From the IMG/VR virus record IMGVR_UViG_3300009413_000013, positions 1 through 46,261 of that record: 46,261 nt of DNA. One strand, 5' to 3'. The position numbers were made by a program, and so were the translations under genes. Each line of letters begins with the position of its first letter. Position 1 is the stretch's first letter. A model generated the notes under the pieces. It ran no database searches. It saw nothing but the letters and a program-made list of their open reading frames with translations, and was not told the DNA's origin. Shown here one piece after another: positions 36,369 to 45,363 of the stretch. Origin of the DNA: a virus.

Positions 36369-39173
36369 TTACGGCTTGACGAAAATCTCGTGGCCATCTA
36401 TTATTACTTTTTTCAATTTTCCTACTGTTTTGCCAGGCAAATTATTTGATATATCGTCTAAACTTTTACTTCCTGTTTTGCTTTCTAAAAAAGCCTTTTT
36501 ACTACGTTTTTTATCCTTACCAGATGTTGATTGACCATAATCATAACGTTTATCATCAGGAAGATCGGAAGGTTCATCAGAATAATGGCTTATTAATGAT
36601 CTAAAAGTAGCGGCAAGTGGCGCTTTGACAATAAATGGAGAATTTAAGTTCATGGAACTTATATTAAGCATTTTATTTGCCCGGTAACGATTAACCGGGC
36701 TAATTAGTAAAGACTCCGCGAACTCCCCGACGAATGGCAACTTACCTAATGATTTACCGGCATCAGTAATATATCCACCAAGACCTTCATTTTTTAGATA
36801 CGAAAGTGCGTTTCCCAAACTATATTTATAAGCATGTTGATTGCCAAGTTTCTTTTGTGTTTGTAAAAATGGTTCAGCATGCTCTCTAACCGCATTTATA
36901 ATTTTAATTTCTTCAGGGGTAAACCATTCTTCAATAATATCTCTGTTTACTACAAAAACTTCAGAAAAATTATCAGGGATTGTTTCATGGGTTATATCTT
37001 TAAATCTCTTGGCCTTACCAACAAACGCCCTCTCTAAAAAAGCGTCCTTGACCAGGGCTGTTAATCTAATATAATCCTTTTGATCCAATCCTTTGAGACT
37101 TGCCTTTAATTTCCTTGAAACAATACCCATTGCCCCTGGAATGACCTTTTCTGTGCCAATAATTGACTCAACCATGTTTCTTGGGCTTTGGTTAGGATCT
37201 GATATTATTTTCAATATAGCATTAGCTTCTTCTTCTAACGTTCCGTAGTCTTCTAATCGTTTCCCAGAGAGCCTTAGATAGGCTTTATATCGTTCATCCC
37301 CTTGTTTTAGGTAATTTATAATGTCTAAATTTCCTTCCATCATTCCTTTTTTTATAGGGTTGGTAAATGAATCATCAATTGCTTCACTTACTTCTCGTAT
37401 ATACTGCCATTCAAGATTAGCACTTAAACTATTTTTACGGTATTTAAATGTATCCTGCTCCAACTTCCTCCATCTCTTTGACAGTTCATGAAGTTTATCA
37501 AGATAAATATTAATATCCTCTGCATTTTCTACTGGTTTTGGCCTTGTACGAAGCCCTTTTTCATAATCATCTAAATCTTTTAGATAACTATCACGTCTTC
37601 TTATTTTTGCCTTTAGTTCCTTAGACCATAATCGTAATTTCGCTAATTCTTCATCAAGAACTGGATAGTCTTCAGTAAGTTTCTTATAAGTAATTGGTGA
37701 TAGACCCTCTCTTTTTGGTTTAGAAAGTACCCTATGATGGATATCGCTAATAGTTGATAATAATCCTTCTGGGCGCATGAATGGGCGACCAGGATGAGTT
37801 GCTTCGGTTGCGGTTTTATAGAACGCATCCGCATCTCTTCTAAGTTGACGAATCATTCCAGGATTAAGAGTTTTAATGTCAGTCCCGATTCCTCGCTTAC
37901 CAAACAAATACTCATCGCCAATAAAAGAATCATAATCGGACCCTGAAACTGTGAAATATCCTTGAATTCTTGGTAATAGATCCTCTTTTCTAACCATTTC
38001 TTGAAGGCGTCTATTAGCTAAAAGCCATGCTTCAACTTGCTGTATTTTGCGTGCTTGAAGCGCTTCGGAAGGATAGCCCTTCTTTGTTTTTGCGAAATCA
38101 TTCTCAATTTGTAATTTTCTTTCCCTTAAATTTATAAATTTTTCCCTTTGTGCTTGATTTAAATTTTCAGGAACAGCCATCCTTTCAGCACTAGTCAATG
38201 ATTCATCAATAGCGGCTACAGCATTTGTGAAATCCTTGTTTTTCCATAAATTAGGGTCATGCCTAGTGGCCATAGAGCCACCGTATCGCATATTTAACTT
38301 ACGGTTTGTAGGTGACATATATTTAAATTTCGCCCTTAAAATAGCATTGACACGTGACACTGAAGAAATAACTTTTGGGCCATACTGAGACGCCAAATCA
38401 AGTAATGCCATTAGCCTAGTTTCAGTGGCTTTATCCCCGGCAATTCCAAGGGCTTCTACCTGACTTTTATCAATTTTCTTGGCAGTTTCAGGGGTAAATC
38501 GTTCCTGTAACATCAGCCTTAATGATTCCATCACTGGGGTGCCAGCAACATGAGTCATGAACGCTGTTTTGCCCATTCCTCTCCTTGCCATCATTGCCGC
38601 AATCATTTCTTTTGGCAAATAGTATGCCATTTCAGCAATAATGGTATTGAAATCAGTCCTTGAAAATCCAGGCTTATTAAGATAATACGGCTTATTATCC
38701 CAAATCAAAATTGGATTTCTATATTTGTCATATTCAAAACCTTGATATCGTTCATCATTCCCAAGAAATCTATCCATTAATTCCATTTGGCCACCCATAG
38801 TTCCAGCCAAATAAAAAGGCGTATATGTAGGATCTAACCTTTGGGAAACAATTTCCGCTGAAAGATCACCAAAATCTTTTTGCGCAGTAAACAACCCCCC
38901 TGCCACCAATTCTGATACTTCCGGGTAATCATATTCAGTTTCTTTATACTCGCCAGTATAAGATTGACGAAGACCTTCGGCGAAGTCTTTGGTGCCTTTG
39001 GCGAAGTCTTTAATTCCACCCCAGATTCCATCTACATAAGAACTAAAAAGGTTTTTATCTTCTTCAGTATTTCTTTCCCTTTGATCTTTTGAAACGTTAG
39101 ACTTCTCCACTACAGGGATCTCTACGCCATTTATTATTTTTGAATTTAGTGCTCCATATCTGGTATTAGACAT
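36369..39173 (-). CDS. Large virion protein, putative internal/ejection protein
   Basis: 934 residues, one of the largest in the genome. It is mostly helical and charged, with long amphipathic stretches (EKFINLRERKLQIENDFAKT, KLHELSKRWRKLEQDTFKYR) and a segment DNKPYYLNKPGFSRTDFNTI near residue 165 that resembles large internal virion proteins of aquatic podoviruses. Hydrophobic helices occur around residues 180-215. There is no signal peptide. Its position at the end of the late operon, after two other unknown large genes, matches the ejection proteins of T7- and P22-like phages, which enter the host envelope ahead of the DNA. This is inferred from size, composition and order. Confidence 0.5.
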   Translation of the reverse strand: MSNTRYGALNSKIINGVEIPVVEKSNVSKDQRERNTEEDKNLFSSYVDGIWGGIKDFAKGTKDFAEGLRQSYTGEYKETEYDYPEVSELVAGGLFTAQKDFGDLSAEIVSQRLDPTYTPFYLAGTMGGQMELMDRFLGNDERYQGFEYDKYRNPILIWDNKPYYLNKPGFSRTDFNTIIAEMAYYLPKEMIAAMMARRGMGKTAFMTHVAGTPVMESLRLMLQERFTPETAKKIDKSQVEALGIAGDKATETRLMALLDLASQYGPKVISSVSRVNAILRAKFKYMSPTNRKLNMRYGGSMATRHDPNLWKNKDFTNAVAAIDESLTSAERMAVPENLNQAQREKFINLRERKLQIENDFAKTKKGYPSEALQARKIQQVEAWLLANRRLQEMVRKEDLLPRIQGYFTVSGSDYDSFIGDEYLFGKRGIGTDIKTLNPGMIRQLRRDADAFYKTATEATHPGRPFMRPEGLLSTISDIHHRVLSKPKREGLSPITYKKLTEDYPVLDEELAKLRLWSKELKAKIRRRDSYLKDLDDYEKGLRTRPKPVENAEDINIYLDKLHELSKRWRKLEQDTFKYRKNSLSANLEWQYIREVSEAIDDSFTNPIKKGMMEGNLDIINYLKQGDERYKAYLRLSGKRLEDYGTLEEEANAILKIISDPNQSPRNMVESIIGTEKVIPGAMGIVSRKLKASLKGLDQKDYIRLTALVKDAFLERAFVGKAKRFKDITHETIPDNFSEVFVVNRDIIEEWFTPEEIKIINAVREHAEPFLQTQKKLGNQHAYKYSLGNALSYLKNEGLGGYITDAGKSLGKLPFVGEFAESLLISPVNRYRANKMLNISSMNLNSPFIVKAPLAATFRSLISHYSDEPSDLPDDKRYDYGQSTSGKDKKRSKKAFLESKTGSKSLDDISNNLPGKTVGKLKKVIIDGHEIFVKP

Positions 39174-39218
39174 AATATTCTCTCAAGCGATAATAGAAGA
39201 TATATAAAATAGTTAATC

Positions 39219-40994
39219 TTAAAAAATATCGACACCTTTTATTAAATAATTTTTTCCACCATCTAACATTTTAAACTGTTTTCCTTCACTAATAAATTTA
39301 TTAAGAATTACCTCACCGTCAGGAATTGTTCCTAACCATTTCACCCGTTCGGCTGTAGTCTTGGCTGCTTCTGTAGAGGTTGGTTTATATTTATAAAAAA
39401 TTCCTGGATCTGATTGATTAAGTTTATGATGTATTGCCTGCGGAGACATATGAAGACCGCGCTTGCCCCAAAGAATTTCCTGGTATTCTAAATTCCGTTT
39501 TAAACCGTTATCCCACATCTTTTTTAAAGCATATAGGGTAATATAGTTCCCTCTTGGGGTTTTATGCATTGCTAGGGCGGCTGCCATATATGCTTTAAAT
39601 TCCATATCAGAGGTTGATCCTGCTCCCGAAATTCTCATAAATGACGCCAAATAATTAGAAAGCGACTTGATATCATCTTGAATATTTAGCGTATCGGAAT
39701 ATTTTATATTGAAAGAATCCTTCATCAGCTTTCTTAATTCAAGCAATTGCCCTTGAAGTGGCCCAGTCAAATGCTTTTCCTTTTTCCATATTTGGTCCCA
39801 CCAACTTCCCTCCTCTTTATCTGCTAAGGACCGCTCCTTAATATGGTCAAAAAATGCCGTAAGCATTCCATCAATTCTTTGCCCTGGCCCATGAACTTTT
39901 GCTGACGTTTCAATCTGTTCTTTAAAAAGTAATTCTGACCTTTGTTTTAGACGAGCTATTTCATGCGCTGGCTGACCTTCTGCTGTTACAAAATTAATGC
40001 CTGTAACATTTCCATCTGCATCAACAATTCTCTCAAAATTAAGATAATTGTTCCCTGAGATAATATTACGACCAATCAATGCCGTATCAATTATGTTAGA
40101 TTTTTCATTATTTTCGTCAACTAAATCAGGCGCAACTATTTTTCTAACATAGCTTTCAATTAATTTTCGACCAGGTTCCGTATTCCGTAAATTTTCCGGG
40201 AGATTAAAACCAGTCGGGGAATGTACAAATTTTTTAGCGGCGTCTAGGCTCATGTATTTAAGGACATCACCTTTATTCTTTAATGGTTTTACAGGTTTCT
40301 CCGGTCTCTCCGGTCTCCAGCCCTTCCCTAGTCTTTTCCAGTACTCTTTTTCGTTAAATACTTTTACAGACGAACCATTACGGTAAACTGTTCTTGGTTT
40401 AAATTCCTGAAGTTTAAAATCGGAAAGAGCTACTTTAACCGCTAAGTCTCTAACTTCCTTTGGGCGAGTATCCTTTTGCTCGCGTTGCTTCATTAAATAA
40501 GCAAGAGGAGTCTTGGCCGCCTCTCCAGCGGCCCCGATCATTGTGGCCCCAGGCTTTGAGGACTCAGCGGCCAAATTAGTGAAATAAATAAACGATAGTA
40601 ATGGCCAATCAACATCGGCTGATTTACTATGGGGAATCAAACCACTAGCAAAAGCCTTTGCCATATCAAACCTGTGTTTTAAATTGTTATCATCATTAAC
40701 TTTTTCATCCTCATTAACTTTTTCATCCTCATTAACTTTTTCAGGAATTGATGCTGATGCTTGTAAAAATTCCTCAATAATTTCTTTATCACGATCCTCT
40801 CCGCCATATTCTTCAGGGTAATGATAATAAGGAAAAACATCATCTTTATCATAATCAGAACGATATACAGGTTTAAATGGATCGTGATAAAGTCTATTTT
40901 CAACTACATCAAATCTCGGATATCCTCTATTGTGAATAGGGTGATCGCCATATGAAAAAACAGTGGGTATAGGACGAATTTTTTTAATTGCCAT
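39219..40994 (-). CDS. Large virion protein of unknown function
   Basis: 591 residues. The N-terminal 80 residues are rich in Tyr, Asp and Pro (DVVENRLYHDPFKPVYRSDY). A short repeat of EKVNED follows (around residues 88-103). The middle contains helices such as FASGLIPHSKSADVDWPLLS, and the C-terminal third has GNYITLYALKKMWDNGLKRN and GLHMSPQAIHHKLNQSDPGI. No lysozyme, peptidase or fibre motif recognised. Between two putative ejection proteins, so an internal virion role is likely but unproven. AT-rich compared with the portal-terminase arm. Confidence 0.45.
   Translation of the reverse strand: MAIKKIRPIPTVFSYGDHPIHNRGYPRFDVVENRLYHDPFKPVYRSDYDKDDVFPYYHYPEEYGGEDRDKEIIEEFLQASASIPEKVNEDEKVNEDEKVNDDNNLKHRFDMAKAFASGLIPHSKSADVDWPLLSFIYFTNLAAESSKPGATMIGAAGEAAKTPLAYLMKQREQKDTRPKEVRDLAVKVALSDFKLQEFKPRTVYRNGSSVKVFNEKEYWKRLGKGWRPERPEKPVKPLKNKGDVLKYMSLDAAKKFVHSPTGFNLPENLRNTEPGRKLIESYVRKIVAPDLVDENNEKSNIIDTALIGRNIISGNNYLNFERIVDADGNVTGINFVTAEGQPAHEIARLKQRSELLFKEQIETSAKVHGPGQRIDGMLTAFFDHIKERSLADKEEGSWWDQIWKKEKHLTGPLQGQLLELRKLMKDSFNIKYSDTLNIQDDIKSLSNYLASFMRISGAGSTSDMEFKAYMAAALAMHKTPRGNYITLYALKKMWDNGLKRNLEYQEILWGKRGLHMSPQAIHHKLNQSDPGIFYKYKPTSTEAAKTTAERVKWLGTIPDGEVILNKFISEGKQFKMLDGGKNYLIKGVDIF
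40694..40743. repeat. 18-bp coding microrepeat, 2.8 copies
   Basis: Unit CATTAACTTTTTCATCCT at 40694-40711, 40712-40729 and partly 40730-40743, encoding repeated EKVNED in the 591-residue gene. The identity of the copies points to recent slippage. Confidence 0.85.
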
Positions 40995-41012
40995 ATTATA
41001 AACCTATACAAA

Positions 41013-42239
41013 TTATTTAGGTCGTGACATCCAATATGCGCTTGCTAATGAACCAAGACCACCAAGGGTTTGACCATAAATACTTGGAGTTTCAATATAC
41101 TTTTGACCTTGCGATAAACCTATGTTTCTTGTCTCATATGGAACTTGTCGAAGTGCGCCAAGGGCAAAATTTAACATTTCCATTGGATATTGACGCTGCT
41201 CAGTCCAGTCAGCTTTAGCCAAATCAAGGGACATTTGATCTAATTTTCTACGCGCTGCTCCCGCTGTCATCATCCCTGATGCGGCTTGCTCCTGTAAACC
41301 TTGAACCAGTGGGGCATACCCTGCCAGTTCTTGTGCGCGGCGTAATTTAGCCGCTTCCTGGGTTGTAAATCCTTCCCTTGCCGCCGCCTCCGCGCCAAAC
41401 CTTTCCTCCAGTGCTTTTGTATGCCTTCCACTAAGAACATCTTCGGCCCTGAATCTAGCCGCACGATCTGCCTCCCGGCGGCCTTCCATGACATCCTCGG
41501 CACGGAACCTGGCGGCACGATCCTGTTCGGCTTGGGCCATTCGAGCCTGACGGTCTACGTCAAATCGTCCTGCGGCGAATCCTAGACCTTCTTGGGCGGC
41601 ACGGGCACGCAGATCCCCTGCGGCACGAGCGCCTTCAGCCCCGAGCATAGCGCTTTGAACAGCCTGACGTGATCCACCAAAAGCACCGGCACCTGCGGCT
41701 TGAGCCGATAATTGAGATTGCTGTGCTGCGGCTTGACGCCTAATGGCTTCAATAGCAGGGTCCGCTGCCTGTTGGTAAATGTCCATATACGGCTCGGCAT
41801 CAGCCAAAGAGAATTTACCAATGTCAGCGCTTTCTCCAATAAGATCCCCTCGACTTTGAGAATCCCTTGGACCTCCAACTAATGACCCTCTAGCTGCCCC
41901 TTGATATCCAGGACCAAGAAGCTCTCCCCTTGTCATCTGGTCATAGCCCTGGCCAAGTTGCTTTGCAGCCCCGTAAGATGTGCCAATATAAGGCTGATAG
42001 CTAGAGGCTTGATCCATTAGTATTCCGTGGGCCTTTTGTTCTTCAGGGGTTAATTTACTATCGCCATATGAGGCAATACTAGGCCCTTGATACGTTGGAA
42101 AAGGGCTTTGAGCTAAATCAGAAGCCTCTTGGAAAATTCCTCTCCCCGCCTGTTGTACCCATAAAGGAAGCCTAGTATATTTTACATCATACTTAGGATC
42201 AGCAAGACGCTCATGACCAGTTGAACACATCCCACCCAT
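41013..42239 (-). CDS. Internal virion / DNA-ejection-type protein, Ala-rich
   Basis: 408 residues from ATG 42239 (GGAG 8 nt upstream); a TTG five codons earlier is an alternative. After a Gly/Pro-rich start, the centre reads YMDIYQQAADPAIEAIRRQA, AGAGAFGGSRQAVQSAMLGA, then long Ala/Arg/Glu-rich repeats (DRAARFRAEDVMEGRREADR, AARFRAEDVLSG), forming a long coiled-coil-like helix. The GAFGGSRQA motif with this layout is common in marine phage virion proteins believed to be ejected with DNA. The C-terminus (LGGLGSLASAYWMSRPK) could touch membrane. Two 12-residue copies of DRAARFRAEDV are also visible as a DNA repeat. Confidence 0.6.
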   Translation of the reverse strand: MGGMCSTGHERLADPKYDVKYTRLPLWVQQAGRGIFQEASDLAQSPFPTYQGPSIASYGDSKLTPEEQKAHGILMDQASSYQPYIGTSYGAAKQLGQGYDQMTRGELLGPGYQGAARGSLVGGPRDSQSRGDLIGESADIGKFSLADAEPYMDIYQQAADPAIEAIRRQAAAQQSQLSAQAAGAGAFGGSRQAVQSAMLGAEGARAAGDLRARAAQEGLGFAAGRFDVDRQARMAQAEQDRAARFRAEDVMEGRREADRAARFRAEDVLSGRHTKALEERFGAEAAAREGFTTQEAAKLRRAQELAGYAPLVQGLQEQAASGMMTAGAARRKLDQMSLDLAKADWTEQRQYPMEMLNFALGALRQVPYETRNIGLSQGQKYIETPSIYGQTLGGLGSLASAYWMSRPK

Positions 42240-42240
42240 T

Positions 42241-42681
42241 TTATTTCTCCACAAATACTGTTCCGGCTTTTATAAAGCCTAGATGTTCGTAAAATTTATC
42301 TTTTCTATCCAAATCGCCAGAAAATATATGTCCCAATCTCACAGGGACATTGGCTTCTTTTCCTGTTTCAATAAATTTTTTCACGAGCCTTATAGCAATA
42401 CTACTTTTCCTGTGTTCCGGGGCAACATAGAACCAATTGTCAGCTAAAAAAGGCTGTGTTGACCACCAATCGAACCCTGTGCCTCCACCTATGGAACCAG
42501 CAAGGTTATTATCATCTGTTACTGCGACAAATGCGACTCCACGATGAATAACATTACTTATCTCTGAAACAACCTTTTCACTATCAATCGGGGCGACTTT
42601 AATCTCAGTCTCTTTGTGCATATTCAATAAGAAAAAGATCAACGGAGAAATATCCAATGCCCCGGCCTTCCTGATTTCCAT
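42241..42681 (-). CDS. GNAT-family acetyltransferase
   Basis: 146 residues from ATG 42681; a TTG at 42687 overlapping the previous stop is also possible. The GNAT acetyl-CoA motif A is seen in NWFYVAPEHRKSSIAIRLVK, preceded by a beta strand with VAFVAVTDDNNLAGSIGGGT, and the C-terminal KFYEHLGFIKAGTVFVEK is motif B. Several aquatic phages carry a GNAT gene in the tail region. The target (virion protein, host protein or small molecule) is unknown. One nt separates it from the next gene. Confidence 0.85.
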   Translation of the reverse strand: MEIRKAGALDISPLIFFLLNMHKETEIKVAPIDSEKVVSEISNVIHRGVAFVAVTDDNNLAGSIGGGTGFDWWSTQPFLADNWFYVAPEHRKSSIAIRLVKKFIETGKEANVPVRLGHIFSGDLDRKDKFYEHLGFIKAGTVFVEK

Positions 42682-42683
42682 AA

Positions 42684-43115
42684 TCAAATATTACCGAATG
42701 CCCCTGGATTCACTGGCGGCGCTTGTCCACCTTGAGCACCAGCACTAGCTTCAACAGCGCTTACCAAAGCATCAAGCTCAGGGAGCAATTTCATCAAGAC
42801 ACGGGCAACTTCCGGGGTAATAACCGTATCTAGCAATTGTAATTCCTCTGGAGTCATATTAGCCAATCTAGCAAGCAATACAGCCTGGATGTTTTCATCC
42901 GGTTGCATCAACGCTTCCCGAGCCTCCGGCGGCATCGCCGCTAATGGATTATCAGTTGCCCCGGCCATCAAAGCAGGATCATCCATTGGCATAGGAGGCA
43001 TTTGCCCCATTTCCATTGGCATAGGAGGCATAGGAGGCATTGTGGCATCATCCATCAAAGCAGGATCATCCGGCATAGGCATAGGCGGTCTAGGTGCTCT
43101 CATATCACGAGACAT
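42684..43115 (-). CDS. Pro/Met-rich protein of unknown function
   Basis: 143 residues from ATG 43115, chosen because AAAGGAG lies 8 nt upstream; the longer frame to 43151 would overlap the upstream gene. The N-terminal half is a disordered Pro-Met repeat (PPMPMPDDPALMDDATMPPM and a second DDPALM unit). The C-terminal half is helical (ENIQAVLLARLANMTPEELQ, RVLMKLLPELDALVSAVEAS). Two 18-bp copies of the DDPALM-coding DNA are visible (42967-42984, 43055-43072). Virion role inferred from location. Confidence 0.5.
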   Translation of the reverse strand: MSRDMRAPRPPMPMPDDPALMDDATMPPMPPMPMEMGQMPPMPMDDPALMAGATDNPLAAMPPEAREALMQPDENIQAVLLARLANMTPEELQLLDTVITPEVARVLMKLLPELDALVSAVEASAGAQGGQAPPVNPGAFGNI

Positions 43116-43117
43116 AA

Positions 43118-45118
43118 TTAAATCTCCTTTGGCTGGTAGAGGACAGACCAATCTGTCTCTTTACAGAAATTGCCTAGAACCCAACAAATTGGTTCCCCAA
43201 TATGACGGTAAATCTTCCCGAGATAATCAGGCTTGTCGCGTTCACCGTAAATATACTCTATTTCTCTTGCCCTGTGGATAGCCATATGACGCCAAAGGGG
43301 AATTTGCTTCCCTTCTCGTAGCTTCCGTACAACGTGCGTGGCCCAAACATGATAGCCTTTGACGTGCTTAGGAGTGAGGTGTTCTCTCGTAAACTTATAG
43401 TCCAAGATCACCTGACGACGCTCTAGGAATCCTTGACGGTGAAGTTCGTTACAGATGACCCTCCCACCGACCATTCCACCAAGGGCGCTTCCTAAGAATC
43501 CTCCAATTCCTGCCCCTATTGGTCCTCCAATCGACCCTCCTAACGTTTTTCCTACCATGCTGAGAACCACACCCGCCCCCGTCGCTTTCACTGCCTCCAC
43601 TGGTTTTTGGCCTGACATCAATCGAAAACCAAAATTAACAGCGGCTCCAGCTCCAGCCTCCTTCCAAGCACTAGGGCTAGTTAATGGGGTCGTTGATGTT
43701 TCCGTTGTTGAACCTGTGATCGCATCGGCATGAATATTAGAGGGAACAGGATCTAAAGCTCCAATATTACTTGGCCAGTCAAGATCATCTCCAGCTATAG
43801 ATTCCATATTTGTTAATGGCTGTCTACTCCCGGCTAACTCAGAGTAAAGTTCATCTTGAAGAATTTTATCTTCTGAGCCGGTTAACTCAGAGTAAAGTTC
43901 ATCTTCTGGATCTGGAGCCTCAACACCTGGAACCTCAACAAATTTTCTTGATTCTGATAGATCATCTCCAATTCTCCAGGGGGACTCATCGGTCTTACCT
44001 AATACGTCGTTTATGTCTTCCTTCTTATATACCCATGATTTAACGACTCTATCTTCACCAGAACCGCTATAGTTTAAAGGAATTGCAGCGCCCCTATTAT
44101 GAAGTTCAGTAAACGCTTCTAAATTCCCTGTGGCCACCGCCGTTGCTCTATCAGCCAATTCAGGTTGGAAAACTTGATTCTCTGATAAATATTTAATACC
44201 GGGGATATTTTTAACCCCTAATTTTTTAAATATTTCTTTTGCCATTTTAGGGGCCGGGATAGGACTTTCAATTGCACGAAGTCCAGCTTGCTTGGCTCCT
44301 TCCACCATTTGCTGTGGCGTTCCACCTGTAAATGTTGTTTTTATTCCTTCCCAAACCTTTCCTGGGATATCTTGTTTCAAATATGGATCTGTTAAAGCAC
44401 TGAAAACTTGAGTTCCAACCTTTTCAGAAGCGAGAGCCAAGACAGGCAACATTTCTGATTCTAAAAATCCTGGTGGGGTGCCAGATTTGTCTGTGAGCAT
44501 CTTATACTTTTCATACAGGTCTTCATCTTCAGGATTATTTGGGTCAAAAGTCCGTGTACCAATTTGAACTTTTCTTGCCCATTCAAAAACCGGGTAATCA
44601 GCCGTACCATAAGATTTTTGAATAAAATCCCTAGATTCGTTAGGTATAAAAGATTCCATTCCCCAAATAGGGGATGTAACAATGCCGGAGGGATTTTCGG
44701 GAACCTGAGGAGAACCTACTGGATATTCCAGTGGATCTCCCATATCCATTTCAGGTTGCCAAGATGGCATGGGCGGCTCGCCCAACTGATATCTATCCAG
44801 TAGACTTCTTGGGTCTTGCCCGTAGAATTTACTACGCGGGTCCATAACCGACTGGCCAAGTCTTTCCAGAGTTGGAGGTTGAACCGGGGTTGGTATTCCT
44901 GGCTGAGATGGTGACACCATGGGAGAACCGGGGGTTGTCCTTAAGGCCGATAATTGTTCGGCCCCCGGCATATTGGGAAACAGTGCTGCCGAAATTGATG
45001 TGCCAGTACGTGGTTGTAAAAGATCACCCTCAATTGTCCTCAGGTTTCCGAATTTGTCAATATATGTGGTGGGGATTCCTTCACGAGATATATCTGGACG
45101 AGCTGTGTAGGTTGCCAT
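43118..45118 (-). CDS. Large virion protein with C-terminal Gly-zipper and conserved domain
   Basis: 666 residues. The first 450 are Pro/Gly/Asp-rich and probably partly disordered, with a duplicated DELYSEL segment around residues 405-430. Residues about 505-560 are a Gly/Ala-zipper (GGSIGGPIGAGIGGFLGSAL) able to insert into membranes. The last 110 residues (VICNELHRQGFLERRQVILD, GYHVWATHVVRKLREGKQIP) form a compact domain I have seen at the end of many marine phage virion proteins. A membrane-active, channel-forming ejection protein fits this layout but is inferred. The start overlaps the previous stop as TAATG. Confidence 0.55.
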   Translation of the reverse strand: MATYTARPDISREGIPTTYIDKFGNLRTIEGDLLQPRTGTSISAALFPNMPGAEQLSALRTTPGSPMVSPSQPGIPTPVQPPTLERLGQSVMDPRSKFYGQDPRSLLDRYQLGEPPMPSWQPEMDMGDPLEYPVGSPQVPENPSGIVTSPIWGMESFIPNESRDFIQKSYGTADYPVFEWARKVQIGTRTFDPNNPEDEDLYEKYKMLTDKSGTPPGFLESEMLPVLALASEKVGTQVFSALTDPYLKQDIPGKVWEGIKTTFTGGTPQQMVEGAKQAGLRAIESPIPAPKMAKEIFKKLGVKNIPGIKYLSENQVFQPELADRATAVATGNLEAFTELHNRGAAIPLNYSGSGEDRVVKSWVYKKEDINDVLGKTDESPWRIGDDLSESRKFVEVPGVEAPDPEDELYSELTGSEDKILQDELYSELAGSRQPLTNMESIAGDDLDWPSNIGALDPVPSNIHADAITGSTTETSTTPLTSPSAWKEAGAGAAVNFGFRLMSGQKPVEAVKATGAGVVLSMVGKTLGGSIGGPIGAGIGGFLGSALGGMVGGRVICNELHRQGFLERRQVILDYKFTREHLTPKHVKGYHVWATHVVRKLREGKQIPLWRHMAIHRAREIEYIYGERDKPDYLGKIYRHIGEPICWVLGNFCKETDWSVLYQPKEI
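43832..43905. repeat. 26-bp direct repeat in coding sequence
   Basis: Positions 43832-43857 and 43880-43905 match with one mismatch; both encode DELYSEL in the 666-residue gene, 16 codons apart. Confidence 0.8.
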
Positions 45119-45363
45119 TAGCCTATTACTCCCTTGTTCTTTAGGTCCGTAATCAAAGTACCAAGAACATCTGCCACTTCCGCTAAGGTTGTGGAGTCGG
45201 CATTAAGAACTCGATCAGTAGTCACATTGCTCATCTGGTAAGGGTCCACAGACGCAGCAGAAACGATCTCAGACAATTGTAGTTCGAGCGTGGACACGAG
45301 GCGCTCTCCCCATGCCTTTTCCCAATCAGAAGACGGCTGCGGTAGCCTTACATTAACCCTCAT
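45118..45363 (-). CDS. Small conserved virion-region protein
   Basis: 81 residues: MRVNVRLPQPSSDWEKAWGE, a helical stretch (RLVSTLELQLSEIVSAASVD), and a C-terminal block TLAEVADVLGTLITDLKNKG preceded by DRVLNADSTT. This last pattern (naDsTTL-x-E-x-x-x-V-L-G-T-L-I-x-D-L) is familiar from small genes next to stabilisation proteins in marine phages, possibly a trimeric plug or assembly factor. The start overlaps the stop of the gp10-like gene (ATGA). Function not established. Confidence 0.55.
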   Translation of the reverse strand: MRVNVRLPQPSSDWEKAWGERLVSTLELQLSEIVSAASVDPYQMSNVTTDRVLNADSTTLAEVADVLGTLITDLKNKGVIG

